Assembly: GCA_018668475.1 (NCBI GenBank)
Contig: JABJCZ010000013.1
Span: forward strand, 1 to 8,062
Reading direction: 5' to 3'
Length of the DNA: 8,062 nt
From: Alphaproteobacteria bacterium
GTDB taxonomy: Bacteria > Pseudomonadota > Alphaproteobacteria > UBA828
Positions 1-7,587 of the stretch are shown in pieces (the first letter of the stretch is position 1; the number at the start of each line of letters is the position of its first letter). The position numbers were made by a program, and so were the translations under genes. The notes under the pieces were generated by a model, which ran no database searches, was not told where the DNA came from, and was given only the letters and a program-made list of their open reading frames with translations.

Positions 1-30
1 GCACCGCTGACCGTCGTCGTCGTTTCGGCT

Positions 31-1833
31 TCAGGCCAGGCCGGCCCCAACTCCCTTGTCAACCCGCAAGCGGGCGGTCGCGTCCTGATCAATGGCCAGC
101 GTGTCTTCATCAGCCGAGCCAGTGAAGACGACCCCGTAAATATCCCGGGCTCGGTCAATTGTCTCATAGTATTCCAGCACGTCTTCAAGCACCCGCTCGG
201 GCTCACGCTCTGAAGGTTCGCCATACCCACCACCGCCGCTCTGGGTCCCTTTTACGACCTCACCTTTTTCAAGGCGCAGGATCACAATATTGGCCAGTTC
301 TTCCTCCTGCCCATTCGCGCTGACCCGCCAATGCGCGCATTTTCTCCCGTCCTGCCCACCGCGCACGCCCTTGGGCGCGTAGTGTGTGCCGTCGCACGGC
401 CAGAGGACATCCATGGCGTGCTCACGGGGACCGTAGGAGACGGCTTGCCCCGGCGCGCCGCGCCGCCGCCCGGCACCACCGCTCCCCGGCACCAGACGCA
501 GATATCTGAACTCCATGGGATGCTTCAACTCGTCGATTTCAATCGAATCCCGATACATCAGGCCACCGACAACCGGTATCGCATACGTCACCCAGCCATC
601 TGCAACGGGGCCGCCCGGACCACCGCTCGACGCCACGTTCAGCTGATTTACGTAGGGCTCATCGTTAGCCCGATGGTCAGCACCTGAAATCACTGCAAAG
701 CCCGCACCCATTCCAACCCCGCCCTCGGCAAGGCCCCACCCTTCGCCGATCTGCGCAAATGCCGCCTGAGTGATATTGATGAGCCGGTCAGCGACATTGG
801 TCGTCGCTACCGAACAGCTGTGCGGGAACTTGGGCCGCCCAACCACCGCGCCATCCTTCAGATGCAGCCGTACTCGGCGAAACGAGCCGGAGTTTCGCGG
901 CACCGTCGGGTCGATGGAGTTGAACACCCCGGCGATGGAAGAGGCCGAGGCACAGGCTTCGCTTTCATTAAACCCACAATCCACATTCGGGCCGTGATCC
1001 GTCAGATCGAGGTCGATCATGCCGTCATCAGGTTCAATCTTCACGGTGACCTTGAGCTGAATGCCGTCGGGCAACAGCTCCCCGAACGGGTCATGCGCGC
1101 CTGTATTGGTCAGTGTTGCAGCCGGCAGTTTCCGGATTGCCTGTTCCATGCGTTGTTCGGAATAATCAAGCCAGTGCCGGATGAACTTCTTGATCACGTC
1201 CTTGCCATACTTGTCGCAAAGCTCCTTCAACCGGCGCTCACCGACCCGCGCCGAGCCAATGCCGGCAAGAAAATCGCCATACCATTGGGTCGGCACGCGC
1301 ACCCGCGACCGGCACATGCGGATGATGTCCTCTTGCATCTCATAGTCGCGCTGCACCCGCACGGCAGGAAAGATCAATGCGCCTTCTTCATATTGATCCT
1401 TTGCGCCCGCCATATATGTGGTCGGTGCCGCATTGCCGATATCAGCCTGATGGGCCTTGGCAACGGCTGTGAACAAATGCTCGCCATCGACAAATACCGG
1501 CACCAGAAACGTATGATCGGCAGCATGGGTATTGCCGGAATAGGGATCATTGTGGAGGTAGCAATCCCCTTCCTTAAGGTCGCCGTCATGGAATTCACAC
1601 ATGGCACGGGATTGCAGGTGTGAGCCAAAAATGTGAATAGGCAGGCCTTCGGCCGACGCCAGCAATTGATTGTCACCAGTGCAGATCGCGCATGAGAAAT
1701 CCCGCGCCGTATTGATCACGGCCGAGCGGGCAGACCGCAACAGCGTGTTGGTCATCTCACGAATAATACCGTCGACGCGATTGGCGATGATCGCCGTCAT
1801 GAACGGATCAAAATCACTCTGCGTCTCATCCAT
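31..1833 (-). CDS. hyuB: Hydantoinase B / oxoprolinase B-type subunit (HyuB family)
   Basis: This is the B subunit of an ATP-dependent cyclic-amide hydrolase (hydantoinase/N-methylhydantoinase/5-oxoprolinase/caprolactamase superfamily, which also includes acetone- and acetophenone-carboxylase subunits). It is about 600 residues long, the usual size for a stand-alone B subunit. Family hallmarks are visible. The HNDPYSGNTHAADH block (residues 94-107) carries the His/Asp cluster expected to bind metal. AKAHQADIG (about 125-133) corresponds to the family HHADxGG motif. There is a GGPGGP stretch in mid-protein, and a C-terminal SGGGGYGEPSERE segment precedes the usual DV..YY...RA...YGVV ending. 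The chosen start is ATG at 1833. An adjacent in-frame GTG at 1836 sits closer to the GGGAG ribosome site and is equally possible. The gene follows hyuA on the same strand, so the two subunits are probably cotranscribed and form a complex in the cytoplasm. Family membership is sure; substrate (hydantoin, lactam, oxoproline or a carboxylation substrate) is not. Confidence 0.93.
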   Translation of the reverse strand: MDETQSDFDPFMTAIIANRVDGIIREMTNTLLRSARSAVINTARDFSCAICTGDNQLLASAEGLPIHIFGSHLQSRAMCEFHDGDLKEGDCYLHNDPYSGNTHAADHTFLVPVFVDGEHLFTAVAKAHQADIGNAAPTTYMAGAKDQYEEGALIFPAVRVQRDYEMQEDIIRMCRSRVRVPTQWYGDFLAGIGSARVGERRLKELCDKYGKDVIKKFIRHWLDYSEQRMEQAIRKLPAATLTNTGAHDPFGELLPDGIQLKVTVKIEPDDGMIDLDLTDHGPNVDCGFNESEACASASSIAGVFNSIDPTVPRNSGSFRRVRLHLKDGAVVGRPKFPHSCSVATTNVADRLINITQAAFAQIGEGWGLAEGGVGMGAGFAVISGADHRANDEPYVNQLNVASSGGPGGPVADGWVTYAIPVVGGLMYRDSIEIDELKHPMEFRYLRLVPGSGGAGRRRGAPGQAVSYGPREHAMDVLWPCDGTHYAPKGVRGGQDGRKCAHWRVSANGQEEELANIVILRLEKGEVVKGTQSGGGGYGEPSEREPERVLEDVLEYYETIDRARDIYGVVFTGSADEDTLAIDQDATARLRVDKGVGAGLA

Positions 1834-1843
1834 CACGATTGAT

Positions 1844-1848
1844 CTCCC
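1844..1848 (-). promoter_or_regulatory. Ribosome binding site of hyuB
   Basis: The minus strand reads GGGAG here, in the short gap just after the hyuA stop codon. It lies 7 bases from the GTG at 1836 and 10 bases from the ATG at 1833, so it does not settle which of the two adjacent starts is used. Confidence 0.55.
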
Positions 1849-1850
1849 GT

Positions 1851-3926
1851 TCAGTCTATGTGCATCAGGTAGTTACCAGCACCGCTGACGGTCGTCGCCA
1901 TGCCGGGATATACGACCAGCGTCGTCGTTGGCTCTTCAATAATGGCCGGCCCTTCAATCCGCATGCCCGGTGCCAGGTCATCAGCCTTGTGAATCGGTGT
2001 TTCAACAGCATTGGCTGACCCGAAGTAGCATTGTCGGGTCGTTTTTGCGGTTGCCGGTGCTATCTCGGCTACATCCGCCACCAACTCAGCGACGCCGCCG
2101 AGCTTGAGCGACAACCGTGCCTTCCAGCTCACGACTTCAACAGCACTCCCCTCATCGCGCACGGCGAATACTCGCTCATGAATTTGATGAAATGCCTCAA
2201 CCAGGCTGTCCAGATCAGCTTGCGTGGAGATGCGCGGCGTTGGCAGGGGCGTATCGAGCTCCCAAACCTGCGCCATGTAACGTGCTTCGGCGAGGAACTC
2301 GATCGTGTACTCGCCCTTGCCATGCCCTGGCATGGCCTGGCGAAACACGTGCAATTTTTCCTCCAGCACTTCAAGAGCGGCGTTGACACGATCAAAATCA
2401 AACCGGTCGGAGGTGGTGACCAGACTGGTCGCTTCTTCAGCAACAACATCAGCATACTGCATGCCGGCGGCCGACAAGGCTGACGCGACCTTAGGCAATA
2501 TGACCCGCTGGCAGCCCAGCTCTTTGGCAATGGTCATAATATTCAAGCCCGCTGCACCGCCGCCGGCCACAATTGTGCTTTCGCGCGGGTCAAAGCCCTC
2601 ATTGATGGTGATATCGCCGATCGCCCGCATCATCAGGTCGCTGGCAAGGCTGAGGACACGCCATGCGGTCTCCTCAATGCCGAGATCAATCTCACGTGCC
2701 ACAGTGCCAATCGCCGTGCGGGCCGCCTCGACGTCCAGCTGCATTCGCCCGCCGAGAAAAAAGTCAGGATCAAAATACCCAAGTACGACTGCAGCGTCCG
2801 AAACAGTCGGCGCTGTGCCGCCCCGGCCATAGCACGCCGGGCCCGGATCCGCGCCGGCTGACTGCGGCCCGACGCGCATGAGGCCGCCCTCATCTATCCA
2901 GGCGATAGAGCCGCCACCGGCGCCGACGGAGCGAACATCCACCGCTGAAATACCAAGCAAAAACCCGGTATAGGCCTGGCCGAGCCAAGCATCCCGACTA
3001 AACGCAAGACGGCCGTCACGCACCAGTCCGACGTCAAAGGTCGTGCCGCCCGTATCACATATAATGACGTCATCGCCCTGCTCTTCAGCGCGGGAGAAGT
3101 TTAACCCCGCAATCGGCGCCATCGCAGGGCCGGAGCCCACGGTGTAGATAGGTTTCTCGACCAGCGCGGCGACATGGCTGCACCCGCCGGCTGTGGTCGA
3201 GATCAGCACCTCACCGGTATACCCCGCTGTCTGAAGATCTTCCTGCAGGCCGAGGAGGTGCGCCTGCATCAGCGGTTTCAGAGACGCGTCAATGGCGGTC
3301 GCCGATGCCCGGCGGTACTCCCGCACGACCGGAATCAGCTGATGAGAAAGCGTATAGGGCACCCCTGGCAGCATCTCATCGATCAGGGCACCAAGTTTTT
3401 GCTCATGGGCCGGATTGGTGATGGACCAGAGAAAACACACTGCAATAGCCTCAAACCCTTGGCGGGCGACATCCGCCAGAACGCCCCGCGCCTGGGTTTC
3501 GTTGAACGGGATAGAAACATCCCCCTCCGCGCCAATCCGTTCTTCCACTTCAAAGGTATGGCGGCGCGGAATATAAGGCGCCGGAAAATCCTGGGTGAAG
3601 TCATGCGGATTAAATTTTCCGCCCTCCTTCACGACCAGTGTGTCAGGGAAGCCTTCGGTGGTGATGAAGGCCGTCTTGGCGCAGTTGCGCGTCACAATGG
3701 CGTTGGTCGCGCGGGTGGTGCCGTAGATCAGCAGTTCGCTTTCGGCCAACACCTCATCAAGCGTGTGGTTGACCTCTCCGGCAGCGGCGGTCAAGGCTTC
3801 GCGCATCCCGTCGAATATCCGCGCCGGCGTCGTCAATGCCTTGCCAAGCGTCTGCGTGCCGGCCTCGTCGCTCAGGATAACGTCGGTAAATGTCCCACCT
3901 GTATCTACGGAAATTCGATACGTCAC
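1851..3926 (-). CDS. hyuA: Hydantoinase A / oxoprolinase A-type subunit (HyuA family)
   Basis: This is the ATP-binding A subunit that pairs with HyuB. It is thought to activate the amide by phosphorylation before ring opening. The fold is ASKHA (acetate kinase/Hsp70/actin). The N-terminal phosphate-1 motif DTGGTFTD spans residues 8-15, and the phosphate-2 motif CDTGGTTFDVG starts near residue 290. The adenosine motif VAGGGAAGLN starts near residue 453, and a C-terminal beta-rich domain ends at the TGA at 1851. The domain order is Hydant_A_N, Hydantoinase_A, C-terminal domain. The frame is open further upstream (ATG at 3962, TTG at 4037). I chose the GTG at 3926 because it gives the family-typical beginning (M/V)TYRISVDTGG and has a GAGG ribosome site five bases before it. 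The result is about 691 residues, normal for the family. It heads the hyuA-hyuB pair and is divergent from the aminotransferase gene. The substrate is unresolved. Confidence 0.93.
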   Translation of the reverse strand: MTYRISVDTGGTFTDVILSDEAGTQTLGKALTTPARIFDGMREALTAAAGEVNHTLDEVLAESELLIYGTTRATNAIVTRNCAKTAFITTEGFPDTLVVKEGGKFNPHDFTQDFPAPYIPRRHTFEVEERIGAEGDVSIPFNETQARGVLADVARQGFEAIAVCFLWSITNPAHEQKLGALIDEMLPGVPYTLSHQLIPVVREYRRASATAIDASLKPLMQAHLLGLQEDLQTAGYTGEVLISTTAGGCSHVAALVEKPIYTVGSGPAMAPIAGLNFSRAEEQGDDVIICDTGGTTFDVGLVRDGRLAFSRDAWLGQAYTGFLLGISAVDVRSVGAGGGSIAWIDEGGLMRVGPQSAGADPGPACYGRGGTAPTVSDAAVVLGYFDPDFFLGGRMQLDVEAARTAIGTVAREIDLGIEETAWRVLSLASDLMMRAIGDITINEGFDPRESTIVAGGGAAGLNIMTIAKELGCQRVILPKVASALSAAGMQYADVVAEEATSLVTTSDRFDFDRVNAALEVLEEKLHVFRQAMPGHGKGEYTIEFLAEARYMAQVWELDTPLPTPRISTQADLDSLVEAFHQIHERVFAVRDEGSAVEVVSWKARLSLKLGGVAELVADVAEIAPATAKTTRQCYFGSANAVETPIHKADDLAPGMRIEGPAIIEEPTTTLVVYPGMATTVSGAGNYLMHID

Positions 3927-4116
3927 GTCCGCCTCGCCTGATTTTCTTGATTGCCGGGCCATGACCGGCCAAGCTCTAACGGAACCCTTCCACGAGAGTG
4001 GACAATTGGCAACGTCTGTTGATGCACCAATGCTCAAGGGCGGGATTATCGGCGCCGGTCAGGCTGCTGGCGAGTTAAGCATCTAGTAAACTGCGCAGAC
4101 AAAAACGAGGAACGGC
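3927..4116. promoter_or_regulatory. Divergent intergenic region between hyuA and the aminotransferase gene
   Basis: These 190 bases separate two divergent genes and must contain promoters for both unless a longer hyuA start is used. Visible structure is slight. TCCAC-GAGA-GTGGA (3989-4002) is a five-base-pair inverted repeat with a four-base loop, followed directly by CAATTG. A weak sigma70-like pair on the plus strand is TTGATG (4019-4024) and GATTAT (4044-4049), but its 19-base spacing is long. No regulator gene lies in the window. I cannot name a promoter or operator with confidence. Confidence 0.4.
3932..3935 (-). promoter_or_regulatory. Ribosome binding site supporting the GTG start of hyuA
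   Basis: The minus strand reads GAGG here, five bases before the GTG at 3926. The upstream ATG at 3962 has no comparable purine-rich site at the right distance. This decides the start in favour of GTG. Confidence 0.5.
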
Positions 4117-5514
4117 ATGATCAAGGGAAATTCTGCGGCGGCGCGTGATTCGCGCCATATGCTCCACGGGTACTGTGACCTTTCAACACAACGTGAAGCA
4201 GGGCCGTCGGTTATTACCGGCGGCAACGGCATCTACGTGCATGACGAAAACGGCACGCCCTTTCTGGAAGGCGCCGCCGGCATGTGGTGCACGGCTTTTG
4301 GCTTTGGTGAGGAAGCGCTGATCGATGCCGCGACAGAGCAACTTCACAAGTTGCCCTACTATCACACCGTCGCCTATAAATCGGTCAACCCGGCGATTGA
4401 CCTGGCCGAAAAACTGGCCGCAATCGTGCCCATTGAGAATGCGCGGATCTATTTCGGATTATCCGGCTCGGACGCCAACGATTTTCTCGTCAAGTTCGTG
4501 CGCTACTACAACAACGCCATCGGCCGCCCGGAGAAAAAGAAATTCATCTCACGGATCAACGGCTATCACGGGTCCGGCCTGGGCTCAGGCAGCCTGACGG
4601 GTGTGGCGTCGTGCCAGACAGGTTTCGATTTGCCGTTGCCCGGCTTCTTTCATGTTTCCGACCCAAACTGGTTTCATAACGCGGAGCCGGGCGAAGCGCC
4701 GGAAGATTTCGCGACCCGCATGGCGACGGAACTTGAAGACATGATCCTTCGCGAAGGGCCGGATACAGTGGCCGGGTTTATGGCCGAGCCGATTACCGGC
4801 GCCGGCGGCGTCATCATTCCGCCACCAACGTACTATCAGAAAATTCAGGCGGTTCTGGACCGCTATGACGTCCTGTTTTTTGCCGATGAAGTGATTACCG
4901 GGTTCGGACGGACCGGCAAGATGTTCGGCTGCGAGACCATGGATATTCAGCCTGACACAATGACTCTGGCCAAAGGCATGACGTCGGCTTACCAGCCCCT
5001 GTCGGCGTTGGTCATAAGTGATGAGATCTATCGCGGCATGGAGCAGGGTTGCGACGGAATCGGCTTTTTCGGACACGGCACAACCTACGCCGGTCATCCC
5101 GTTGCCTGCGCCGTGGGCCTGAAGGTGCTGGAGCTGTTTGAAGAACGCGACATCCTCGGCCACATCGCGCGCGTCTCGCGCCGCTTCGAAAAGCGGATAA
5201 CGGCGTTTCGCGATCATCCACTGGTTGGCGAGGTGCGTCACAAGGGCCTGATCGGCGCGATCGAATTGGTCGCTGACAAAGAAGCAAAGCGCTTTTTTGA
5301 CCCGATGGGTGCAATCGCTAAACGAGTGAAAGATCGGGCCGAGGAGAATCACAAGCTCATCGTCCGCAATGTTCCCTGCGGCGATACCTGCGCATTCTCA
5401 CCACCGTTGATTATCACCGAAAGTGAAATTGACGACATGTTTGACCGCTTTGCGCTGGCGCTGGACGAAGTCACGGACGAAATTCGTAAGGAGGGGCTTG
5501 TTGCCGCGGGTTAG
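4117..5514 (+). CDS. Class III PLP-dependent omega-aminotransferase (amine/omega-amino acid:pyruvate type)
   Basis: This cytoplasmic fold-type I enzyme moves the terminal amino group of an amine or omega-amino acid to an acceptor, usually pyruvate. It is 465 residues long, normal for the family. The Schiff-base lysine is K286 in TLAKGMTSAYQPLSA. The pyridine-nitrogen aspartate is D257 in FADEVITGFGRTG. SGSDAND (116-122) and the GHGTTYAGHP segment (319-328) bind phosphate, and Y150 in GYHG stacks on PLP. W57 in GMWC and R417 in LIVRNVPCGD fall where S-selective omega-transaminases, such as the Chromobacterium violaceum enzyme, have their active-site Trp and the flexible carboxylate-binding Arg. 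This favours an omega-amino acid/amine:pyruvate enzyme over an ornithine or glutamate-1-semialdehyde enzyme. The ATG at 4117 has GAGGA five bases upstream. The gene is divergent from hyuAB. Candidate substrates are beta-alanine, GABA, 6-aminohexanoate, taurine or putrescine; none can be singled out. Confidence 0.93.
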   Translation: MIKGNSAAARDSRHMLHGYCDLSTQREAGPSVITGGNGIYVHDENGTPFLEGAAGMWCTAFGFGEEALIDAATEQLHKLPYYHTVAYKSVNPAIDLAEKLAAIVPIENARIYFGLSGSDANDFLVKFVRYYNNAIGRPEKKKFISRINGYHGSGLGSGSLTGVASCQTGFDLPLPGFFHVSDPNWFHNAEPGEAPEDFATRMATELEDMILREGPDTVAGFMAEPITGAGGVIIPPPTYYQKIQAVLDRYDVLFFADEVITGFGRTGKMFGCETMDIQPDTMTLAKGMTSAYQPLSALVISDEIYRGMEQGCDGIGFFGHGTTYAGHPVACAVGLKVLELFEERDILGHIARVSRRFEKRITAFRDHPLVGEVRHKGLIGAIELVADKEAKRFFDPMGAIAKRVKDRAEENHKLIVRNVPCGDTCAFSPPLIITESEIDDMFDRFALALDEVTDEIRKEGLVAAG

Positions 5515-5630
5515 GAATCCTCAAGCTCGTCGCAGCCCCTTGCACGATCAGACCTCTTCGAGTGACAATTTTGGAATGCTGGTGCCGGTTACAGGCGTCA
5601 GCCAGAAATACAGACCGGGAGACAATGAAC
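5515..5630 (+). other. Gap between the aminotransferase and split-barrel genes
   Basis: These 116 bases hold no gene. A loose sigma70-like pair is present, TTGCAC (5540-5545) and GACAAT (5564-5569) with 18-base spacing, which could serve the split-barrel gene. There is no hairpin with a T-run to end the aminotransferase transcript. The two genes could therefore be cotranscribed, or the second could have a weak promoter of its own. Confidence 0.25.
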
Positions 5631-6122
5631 ATGGCAGAAGTAAAAAAAGGCGAGGAATGGCGCGGTAAAGTTGGCGGCATGACCAAGGATGAAATGGAGG
5701 AATTTCTCGAAGGTGATCCGTTGTGCCGGCTCGGTTGCCTGGATGACGACGGCTGGCCCTACGTATTGCCGTGCTGGTATCAGTTCGCCGATGGCGGCTT
5801 CTACATTGTGCCGCGTGAGCGCTCAAAATGGGCCAACTACATCAAGAACGACCCACGCGTTTATATTTGCATCGATGTCGCCGACGGCATGCGCAAGGTG
5901 ATGTGCAAGGGTAAAGCCGAAATTCTCGAAGAAGCGAACATCGGCGGCAAATGGGTCGGCGTCGCGGAGAACATGTCACTCCGCTATCTCGGCCCGAACG
6001 GCCCGGACTACCTGAAGCCGACCCTCACCGAGCCGCGCTGGCTGATCTTCGTCAAGCCAACCGACTGGCAGACCTGGCAAGGTGTGGACTGGGCCAAAAA
6101 GTACAAGCACTCCGACTGGTAA
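5631..6122 (+). CDS. PPOX-like split beta-barrel flavin/deazaflavin oxidoreductase (FDOR) family protein
   Basis: This small cytoplasmic protein (163 residues) belongs to the pyridoxamine-phosphate-oxidase-like split-barrel superfamily, whose members bind FMN, F420 or haem. The family pattern is clear. An N-terminal helix (MTKDEMEEFLEGD, 17-29) leads into strands LCRLGCLDDDGWPYVLPCWY (31-50) and FADGGFYIVPRE (52-63). Next come the cofactor-phosphate region RERSKWANYIKNDPRVYICID (62-82) and the strand VMCKGKAEIL. It is unusually rich in tryptophan (ten), with a C-terminal cluster WQTWQGVDW and a final W163. Cys occurs at 32, 36, 48, 80 and 92. The start is ATG at 5631, nine bases after GGGAG. 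The ATG at 5625 is possible but only three bases from that site, and a GTG at 5562 extends into sequence with no family resemblance. It converges on the F420 genes, which makes F420 a plausible cofactor. That is inference; an FMN-binding or haem-binding protein is not excluded. Confidence 0.85.
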   Translation: MAEVKKGEEWRGKVGGMTKDEMEEFLEGDPLCRLGCLDDDGWPYVLPCWYQFADGGFYIVPRERSKWANYIKNDPRVYICIDVADGMRKVMCKGKAEILEEANIGGKWVGVAENMSLRYLGPNGPDYLKPTLTEPRWLIFVKPTDWQTWQGVDWAKKYKHSDW

Positions 6123-6139
6123 GCGTTGCACCTGTTGAT

Positions 6140-6811
6140 CTAGTCCTGATCTTCACCCCAAATCTTGATGCCACCGTGTTTAAACGGCGTGGATTTTGAG
6201 ATGTTGAGGCGAATCAGAATTGGCGTCAGCGCCTCAATGCATCGAGCACTCTGGGCGAGGCCACAATTATAGGCGGTCACGCCGAGTTTCTCGATCAAGG
6301 CAATGACCTTCTTTTTGGCGTCGATATTGTTACCGCAGACCAAAATGTCACAATTGATCGCGTGCTCCGGCGCGCCGAGAACACGGGCCGACACATTGTG
6401 CAGGGCGCCAACCACGGGCACGTCATCGCCCAGTAGCGCCTGTGCGGCTTCTGTCGCTGAGCCCTCTGGTGGCATCACAACTTTCTTCGGGTTGTCCTCG
6501 GCCAGCGGCACGACGATATCGACCAGGATTTTTCCGGCGAGGGCGTCTTTGATCCCTTCCAGGGTGCGCTGATGCGCGTTCCACGGCACCGAAAGAATGA
6601 CGATTTCATCCGCCGCCGCGACAGCTTCGTCATTGCCGAGCCCGGAAATGCTACCCGCACCCGCAGGCAACTTTACAGCGAGCGCTGCGGCCCCGTCCGC
6701 CGCACGGGTGCCATCGCGAGACCCAATCACAACATCAACGCCAGCGATTGCAAAGCGCAGCGCGAGGCCGCTTCCCTGCGGGCCGGTACCGCCCAATATG
6801 GCAATGGTCAT
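6140..6811 (-). CDS. npdG: NADPH-dependent F420 reductase (F420H2:NADP+ oxidoreductase)
   Basis: This enzyme passes hydride between NADPH and coenzyme F420, supplying F420H2 in aerobic bacteria. It has 223 residues, the family's normal size. The N-terminal Rossmann motif is GGTGPQGSG (7-15). After the second beta strand comes [10 protein letters not shown], where S31 and R32 sit to bind the 2'-phosphate of [17 protein letters not shown] (72-84), LVDIVVPL (96-103) and CDILVCGN (154-161) follow the family pattern, as does the C-terminal helix [22 protein letters not shown] (182-203). The last 20 residues ([18 protein letters not shown]) retain the KHxGI motif. The start overlaps the cofE stop by four bases (ATGA) and has a near-perfect ribosome site. 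It is the last gene of the run and ends 17 bases from the convergent split-barrel gene. Named after npdG of nitrophenol and picrate degraders. Family assignment is secure; direction in vivo is inferred. Confidence 0.93.
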   Translation of the reverse strand: MTIAILGGTGPQGSGLALRFAIAGVDVVIGSRDGTRAADGAAALAVKLPAGAGSISGLGNDEAVAAADEIVILSVPWNAHQRTLEGIKDALAGKILVDIVVPLAEDNPKKVVMPPEGSATEAAQALLGDDVPVVGALHNVSARVLGAPEHAINCDILVCGNNIDAKKKVIALIEKLGVTAYNCGLAQSARCIEALTPILIRLNISKSTPFKHGGIKIWGEDQD

Positions 6812-7587
6812 TGAAACAGGTCCTCCTTTTGGGGTCGTATTAAATCCAGTGCCGAGCCGTCGACCGGTTTCCAGTCAAGTCCCCGGAACAGAATAACGGG
6901 GCATTTCCCGCCCTTTTCCATCAATAATCCAGATGCCGCCGCCAGCTCGTCGGCCAGCGCCGGCTGGGTTACACGGAGCGGGCGCCCCCAGGCGTCCGGC
7001 TCACCCTCAAGATGCGGCGCCGCCGGCACCCCTGCCAGGCCGATGGCAACATTGACCTGACCAACGCGCCAGGGCCGTCCGAAGGTATCCGAAACAATGA
7101 CACCAATCCGTCTGCCAGAGGCCCGCTCCAGCTGGTCGCGCAGGCCCCGCGCGCTTGCATCGGGGTCAAGCGGCAGCAGTAACGCGCTATCCGCTTGATC
7201 GATATTCGATTCGTCCACGCCGGCGTTTGCACTGACAAATCCGAGCTTGTGCTCGGTAATCAGAATTCCTTCCGCAAGCCCCTCACGATCCACCGCGCGC
7301 ACGACCCGGCTGCTCTCCTGCAATATGACTTCTACCTTGCGCGGGTCCTTGCGCACCTGAACCGCGAGCTCAAGCGCGCGTGGCGACGGCGTGACATCAG
7401 CATAGCGGACCAATCGGCCCTCGGCTTTAGACACGATTTTGTGCGCGACGACAAAAATATCGCCATCTTCGAGGATCACGCCGTCCTGGGTCAGGGCATC
7501 CAGCAACAAAGCCGCGACGTCATCGCCGGCCTGCACATCCGGCAATCCGGGCACGGCGGAGATGACTAGGTCTTCACGCAATCCCAT
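6808..7587 (-). CDS. cofE: Coenzyme F420-0:L-glutamate ligase
   Basis: This GTP-dependent ligase adds the first L-glutamate, and often a second gamma-linked one, to F420-0. It has 259 residues and ends where the archaeal-type stand-alone enzyme ends, with no C-terminal nitroreductase-like domain as in actinobacterial FbiB. Family signatures are abundant: [11 protein letters not shown] (13-23), [16 protein letters not shown] (43-58), [12 protein letters not shown] (81-92), [19 protein letters not shown] (110-128) with the metal/nucleotide residues, and [19 protein letters not shown] (165-183). [18 protein letters not shown] follows at 201-218. The ATG at 7587 has GGAG four bases before it and lies 22 bases inside the end of cofC. 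The stop overlaps npdG by four bases. The three genes are therefore translationally coupled. It acts in the cytoplasm after CofD. cofD is not in the window. Confidence 0.95.
   Translation of the reverse strand: MGLREDLVISAVPGLPDVQAGDDVAALLLDALTQDGVILEDGDIFVVAHKIVSKAEGRLVRYADVTPSPRALELAVQVRKDPRKVEVILQESSRVVRAVDREGLAEGILITEHKLGFVSANAGVDESNIDQADSALLLPLDPDASARGLRDQLERASGRRIGVIVSDTFGRPWRVGQVNVAIGLAGVPAAPHLEGEPDAWGRPLRVTQPALADELAAASGLLMEKGGKCPVILFRGLDWKPVDGSALDLIRPQKEDLFQ
6821..6828 (-). promoter_or_regulatory. Strong Shine-Dalgarno site of npdG
   Basis: The minus strand reads AAGGAGGA, almost fully complementary to the 16S rRNA 3' end and nine bases before the npdG ATG. It lies inside the end of cofE. 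It suggests npdG is translated efficiently in its own right as well as by coupling to cofE, giving more reductase than biosynthetic enzyme. Confidence 0.7.

Noticed and set aside
820..1623. Long open frame (267 codons) on the plus strand inside hyuB.
   Set aside because: It is fully antisense to a gene with strong family motifs and encodes no recognisable domain. Such shadow frames are common in GC-rich genes.
3174..3941. Open frame of 255 codons on the plus strand antisense to hyuA.
   Set aside because: It lies opposite the conserved ATPase-domain coding sequence, and its translation is rich in Arg, Gly and His without motif order. It is a shadow frame.
3927..4037. N-terminal extension of HyuA from TTG 4037 or ATG 3962.
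   Set aside because: The added residues have no family counterpart and no good ribosome site, while GTG 3926 gives the standard HyuA beginning with a GAGG site.
4585..5352. Open frame of 255 codons on the minus strand antisense to the aminotransferase.
   Set aside because: It overlaps the PLP-lysine and cofactor-binding part of a clear aminotransferase, and its own translation resembles no family.
5562..5630. Upstream GTG start giving a 186-residue split-barrel protein.
   Set aside because: The extra 23 residues do not resemble the family, and a GGGAG ribosome site precedes the downstream ATGs instead.
6171..6192. Imperfect palindrome CCAC...GTTTAAAC...GTGG near the convergent gene ends, as a possible terminator.
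   Set aside because: Its arms are interrupted by three mismatched positions, it lacks a T-run, and it lies inside the npdG coding end. There is not enough to call a terminator.
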